Origin: Candidatus Nitrosopelagicus sp.
Lineage (GTDB): Archaea; Thermoproteota; Nitrososphaeria; Nitrososphaerales; Nitrosopumilaceae
Reading direction: 5' to 3'
DNA: 9,524 nt
Assembly (NCBI GenBank): GCA_012964965.1
Contig: DTTB01000068.1
Location: 1-9,524 of the forward strand
The translations under genes and the position numbers were made by a program. The notes under the pieces are model-generated. The model was not told where the DNA came from. It made no database searches and saw only the letters and a list, made by a program, of their open reading frames with translations. This document shows, in pieces, positions 6,923 through 9,524 of this stretch (position 1 is its first letter; the number at the start of each line of letters is the position of its first letter).

Positions 6923-6947
6923 TGATTAAGGAAAAAGTTTTTAGAAA

Positions 6948-7412
6948 ATGATAGTCTTGCAAAAAAAATCTAAAGATGTACGTATAAAAAACAAAGAGAA
7001 ACCTAGCAGAACAATAAGAGCAACAAAGAAGAAAATAGAGATTTTGAAAAATGAGTTAAAGCAGTATCTGGATTCAAATGGTTATCTGTCATATTCTACA
7101 AAAATGAAAAAATATTTAATTCTGGGAACAAATTCGCCAAAAAATGCTCTTACGCAGTGTCCTCAATGTAGTATTGGGCAGTTAATGATAATCCGCTCAC
7201 CGGCAACCAAAAAGAGGTTTATTGGTTGTTCAAACTATAGTAATGGTTGTACTGCATCTTCTCCTCTTCCACAAAAGGCTAGGCTTCGTCGTACAAAGAA
7301 AGTGTGTGAGATCTGTTGTTGGCCTATAATTCTATACAGATATTCTAGAAAACAAAAATGGACAGAGCAATGTACCAACATACAGTGCAAAACTCGAAAG
7401 ATTATGACTTGA
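6948..7412 (+). CDS. Stand-alone topoisomerase IA-type C4 zinc-finger protein
   Basis: A 154-residue basic protein. Residues 1-45 are lysine/arginine-rich and probably helical. Residues 71-110 form a C4 finger of the kind found at the C-terminus of type IA DNA topoisomerases: C71-x2-C74, then RSPATKKRFIGC94 and C101, ending SSPLPQ. A second, related finger has C120-x2-C123, RYSRKQKW (131-138), C142 and C147. Such fingers bind single-stranded DNA in topoisomerases, but no toprim or catalytic-tyrosine domain is present, so this protein is not a topoisomerase itself. It may bind nucleic acid alone or assist a separately encoded topoisomerase. It is the only plus-strand gene, divergent from the thiolase gene, and its last 11 nt overlap the end of the nitrilase-like gene. 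Domain assignment is firm; role is unknown. Confidence 0.88.
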   Translation: MIVLQKKSKDVRIKNKEKPSRTIRATKKKIEILKNELKQYLDSNGYLSYSTKMKKYLILGTNSPKNALTQCPQCSIGQLMIIRSPATKKRFIGCSNYSNGCTASSPLPQKARLRRTKKVCEICCWPIILYRYSRKQKWTEQCTNIQCKTRKIMT

Positions 7413-8211
7413 ATTTGGAATAAATTTTTGGTCTACGGTTTTTGAGAAGTGGTAATTTTTTACGTGTTTGGTACACATCTTGAAGTGAAATATCTACAAA
7501 ACCAATACCTTCCTTCCTTTTCATATCAAGTAAGATTTTACCATATGGATTAACTACTAGACTTCTTCCACAGTAAATATTGCCTACCTGATCAGGTGCA
7601 ATTAGATAACAGCCATTTTCAATTGCACGTGTCTTGTTGAATGTTAACCAGTGCTCTTCTTTGAAAGGACCTTTTATCCACGCAGATGGCACAAATAATA
7701 TTTCTGAACCAGCCAATGCCAAATTCCTCGACATTTCTGGAAACCTCAGGTCATAGCAAATAAGCATTCCTAGAGTACCAATTTTAGTCCTTAAAGGAAG
7801 TGCAATCTTTGAACCTGCTACCATCTTATCTGATTCTTTGAATCCCAACGCGTCAAACAGATGAATCTTTCTGTAAGTTCTAGTTATTTTTCCATTTTGG
7901 TTAACTAGAAAGCAGGTATCGTATACCCGATTTTTTTTTGTACTTTTTTCGTAAAGCGTTCCGACAACCATGATAGAGTTTTGTTTAGCTGCATTGGCAA
8001 TCTCAGTGACAAAGTTCCCATTGATATTTTCAGCTGCATTAGCCAGCTGCCTAGGCGTCTGAGATGATTTGGTATAAAACATCATGAATTCTGGAAATGC
8101 ACATATATCAGCTCCGTGTTTTGCAGCCTTGGAAATATAATGAAGAATTTTTTTTAAATTCCTGTTTTTATCAGTAGATGCTTTTAGTTGAACTACTGCA
8201 ATTTTTGTCAT
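7402..8211 (-). CDS. Carbon-nitrogen hydrolase (nitrilase superfamily, Nit/omega-amidase-like)
   Basis: A 269-residue cytoplasmic amidohydrolase. The nitrilase triad is visible: E41 in FPEF, K115 in RKIHLFD, and nucleophile C152 in LICYDLRFPE. The length and the motifs RKIHLFD, CYDLRFPE and WLTFNKTRAIENG fit the Nit1/Nit2 branch, whose members hydrolyse omega-amides such as alpha-ketoglutaramate or repair deaminated glutathione. The exact substrate cannot be told from sequence; archaeal relatives are often annotated only as amidohydrolase. The ATG at 8211 begins a standard N-terminus (MTKIAVVQLKAS). A TTTTTATT stretch about 25 nt upstream may be its TATA element, so it may be transcribed separately from the tautomerase gene 56 nt before it. 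Its 3' end overlaps the convergent zinc-finger gene. Confidence 0.93.
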   Translation of the reverse strand: MTKIAVVQLKASTDKNRNLKKILHYISKAAKHGADICAFPEFMMFYTKSSQTPRQLANAAENINGNFVTEIANAAKQNSIMVVGTLYEKSTKKNRVYDTCFLVNQNGKITRTYRKIHLFDALGFKESDKMVAGSKIALPLRTKIGTLGMLICYDLRFPEMSRNLALAGSEILFVPSAWIKGPFKEEHWLTFNKTRAIENGCYLIAPDQVGNIYCGRSLVVNPYGKILLDMKRKEGIGFVDISLQDVYQTRKKLPLLKNRRPKIYSKFKS

Positions 8212-8267
8212 AACATCTGTAAATAAGATGAAAATAAAAAGATAGGCTAAAAATAAATGAAAAAAGG

Positions 8268-8447
8268 TTACAGCTGTTCTCCAGCTAAAAACCAGTTTCC
8301 CTTTGGGTTTTCATTAAAGACCACAATTACATCCTGTTCTTTGGCGACCTTTAGAATCTCAACAGCAGACTTTGTTACTGTCTTTGCAAAATCATCTTTT
8401 TGCTGTTGAGATCTGCCTGGATACATTGATACTGTTATCAGTGGCAT
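8268..8447 (-). CDS. 4-Oxalocrotonate tautomerase-like small protein
   Basis: A 59-residue protein, MPLITVSMYPGRSQQQKDD...NPKGNWFLAGEQL, with the beta-alpha-beta layout of the 4-oxalocrotonate tautomerase family. After removal of Met1, the N-terminal proline is the catalytic base in this family. The GRS motif supplies the equivalent of Arg11, and the PKGNWFLAGE stretch matches the family's KGHFGIGGE ending. The residue matching Arg39 appears to be Ile (DVIVV in place of VRVII), so substrate or reaction may differ from true 4-oxalocrotonate tautomerases. These enzymes act as hexamers or related oligomers in the cytoplasm. The gene starts 34 nt after the rhomboid stop codon and is probably co-transcribed with it, though no functional link is obvious. 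Confidence 0.87.
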   Translation of the reverse strand: MPLITVSMYPGRSQQQKDDFAKTVTKSAVEILKVAKEQDVIVVFNENPKGNWFLAGEQL

Positions 8448-8481
8448 GAAGATATTTTTGTAATGGATAATTTAGTGGTTA

Positions 8482-9249
8482 TTATCTGTAGTCTCCTCTG
8501 TAGCCATAACGTGTCCCATAGGTAAACTGGGAACCATGAGATTTTTTGTAAATATATCCAACTGCTAGCCCTAACGCGAACCCTCCAATATGTGCAAGAT
8601 ATGCAACTCCTCCTCCTGCCACACCAAACCCGCCGATGAAAAATGGTAACAAATTTTGAAAAATAAGCCAAAATGGAAGAAAATACATGGCCTTGATGCG
8701 AAGCATTCTCCAGAAAAATCCAAGCATCAAGAAGGTAAGAACTCTCGCTCGTGGAAATATTACTAGATAGGCTCCTAGTATACCGGATATTGCACCTGAT
8801 GCACCAACAGCGGGAATAGAACTTAACGGGTCTCCAAGTATATGGATAAGGCCAGCACCGATTCCCCACCCTAAGTAAATGACAAAATATTTTACTCTTC
8901 CAAACTTTGCTTCAATGTTGTCCCCAAATATCCATAAAAATAACATATTCCCTCCAAGATGCATAAGACCACCGTGCAAGAACGTTGAGCTTAGCAAAGT
9001 TATGTATGGAGTGGCAGGACATGGTATAGTGTAAGGACCTGCAGCTATATAGCTTTCTCCAACGATACAAGCAGGTACTGCACCCCATTCATAGAACAGC
9101 ATTGCGGCATTGGGATTTGTAAATTCAAAAAACTCACCGGTAACATATACCTCGAAGAAGAAGACAATTACATTTATCGCAATAAACGCATAGGTAAGCT
9201 TGGGCTTGAATCCTGGTGGATGGGGATTTTCATCCCCTATTGGTAACAT
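8482..9249 (-). CDS. Rhomboid-family intramembrane serine protease
   Basis: A 255-residue membrane protein that should cleave transmembrane segments of other proteins within the lipid bilayer. The catalytic dyad is visible: S151 in GASG (GxSG motif) and H220 in LAHIGG. The HxxxN element (H97, N101 in HLGGN), which helps form the oxyanion hole, is also present. Hydrophobic segments at about 19-35, 84-109, 121-138, 148-165, 188-206 and 209-234 give the six-helix core. The loop between helices 1 and 2 (36-80) carries C61 and C77, which could form a disulfide outside the cell. The tail after residue 234 is basic and tyrosine-rich, ending YGTRYGYRGDYR. It follows the truncated repeat-protein gene by 51 nt on the same strand. 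Rhomboids are often annotated as peptidase S54. Substrate unknown. Confidence 0.95.
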   Translation of the reverse strand: MLPIGDENPHPPGFKPKLTYAFIAINVIVFFFEVYVTGEFFEFTNPNAAMLFYEWGAVPACIVGESYIAAGPYTIPCPATPYITLLSSTFLHGGLMHLGGNMLFLWIFGDNIEAKFGRVKYFVIYLGWGIGAGLIHILGDPLSSIPAVGASGAISGILGAYLVIFPRARVLTFLMLGFFWRMLRIKAMYFLPFWLIFQNLLPFFIGGFGVAGGGVAYLAHIGGFALGLAVGYIYKKSHGSQFTYGTRYGYRGDYR

Positions 9250-9300
9250 ATCTGATTATCTCACGCAGTCATATGAATAATAATATTTCATCAAACGACA

Positions 9301-9524
9301 TTACGAAATCGTCATGATTCCGTTTGATATGAGCCACTGAAGTCCAGAAACAAACGAACTGTCGTCAATCTGTCCGTCAGCCCACCATCCTGCGTTATTT
9401 TTAATCCAATCTGGAATGACATTGTCAGATCCCGCTCCCTGTTCAGTTGGCGGTATAGTCATGATTTTATTTGATATGAGCCACTGAAGTCCAGAAACAA
9501 ACGAACTGTCGTCAATCTGTCCGT
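9301..9524 (-). CDS. C-terminal part of a secreted repeat protein (truncated by window edge)
   Basis: Only the last 73 residues are in the window; the gene continues past the right edge, so start, signal peptide and other domains are unseen. The visible part holds one complete repeat, IPDWIKNNAGWWADGQ, IDDSSFVSGLQWL, ISNGIMTIS, and the second half of a preceding copy, joined by the linker PPTEQGAGSDN. This tryptophan-rich unit of about 38 residues is typical of exported or surface proteins of Nitrosopumilus-like archaea, where it occurs alone or attached to enzyme or cupredoxin domains; its function is not established. The frame is clear: both copies translate alike and end at a TAA. The rhomboid gene lies 51 nt downstream. 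Confidence 0.85.
   Translation of the reverse strand, partial: GQIDDSSFVSGLQWLISNKIMTIPPTEQGAGSDNVIPDWIKNNAGWWADGQIDDSSFVSGLQWLISNGIMTIS
9311..9524. repeat. Near-identical DNA repeat pair within the repeat-protein gene
   Basis: Positions 9311-9377 and 9458-9524 (67 nt each) differ only at one triplet, CCG versus TTA on the plus strand at 9320-9322 and 9467-9469. The following 55 nt are identical. The offset is 147 nt, exactly 49 codons. The second copy runs to the window edge, so its true extent is unknown. Such nucleotide identity in a protein repeat implies recent duplication or gene conversion. Confidence 0.9.

Noticed and set aside
8438..8869. A 143-residue open frame on the minus strand inside the rhomboid gene
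   Set aside because: It is a frame-shifted shadow of the rhomboid coding sequence, rich in Cys, Trp, Arg and Ser with no recognisable domain.
9311..9524. A CRISPR array or transposon end suggested by identical repeats at the right edge
   Set aside because: The repeats are in frame, translate to the same protein unit and are spaced by a whole number of codons, so they are coding repeats.

Overview
The window looks like a piece of an AT-rich chromosome from an ammonia-oxidising archaeon of the Nitrososphaerota (Thaumarchaeota), probably a Nitrosopumilus-like lineage. The clearest sign is the truncated gene at the right edge, which carries the tryptophan-rich repeat (IPDWIKNNAGWWADGQIDD...) common in secreted proteins of that group. 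A B12-dependent ribonucleotide reductase, a thiolase paired with a DUF35 protein, a free-standing topoisomerase-type C4 zinc-finger protein and several TATA-like boxes about 20-30 nt before start codons all agree with an archaeal source. The exact species cannot be read from the window.

All but one gene lie on the minus strand, so transcription runs from right to left. From the right: a truncated repeat protein (9301-9524), a rhomboid intramembrane protease (8482-9249), a tiny 4-oxalocrotonate-tautomerase-like protein (8268-8447), and a nitrilase-superfamily amidohydrolase (7402-8211). Then comes the only plus-strand gene, the C4 zinc-finger protein (6948-7412), which overlaps the nitrilase gene tail to tail by 11 nt. 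A divergent promoter region (6880-6947) separates it from a thiolase/DUF35 pair (5358-6879). After a T-rich terminator come a 54-residue zinc-ribbon protein (5125-5289), a large HTH / ATP-cone / NrdD-like fusion (2867-5041), and the class II ribonucleotide reductase nrdJ (44-2713).

The most interesting locus is the last pair. The 724-residue protein joins a DNA-binding winged helix to an ATP-cone nucleotide sensor and to the body of an anaerobic (class III) ribonucleotide reductase. It ends right after the zinc-binding cysteines, so the glycyl-radical loop is missing. It sits directly upstream of, and in the same direction as, the working reductase gene. This suggests a reductase paralogue that has lost catalysis and become a dNTP-sensing regulator, an archaeal analogue of bacterial NrdR. 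That role is inference; the architecture and the missing motif are visible in the sequence.

Two genes (the 54-residue zinc ribbon and the 59-residue tautomerase) are very short and were found by reading the gaps. No tRNA, rRNA, CRISPR array, insertion sequence or phage gene was recognised.
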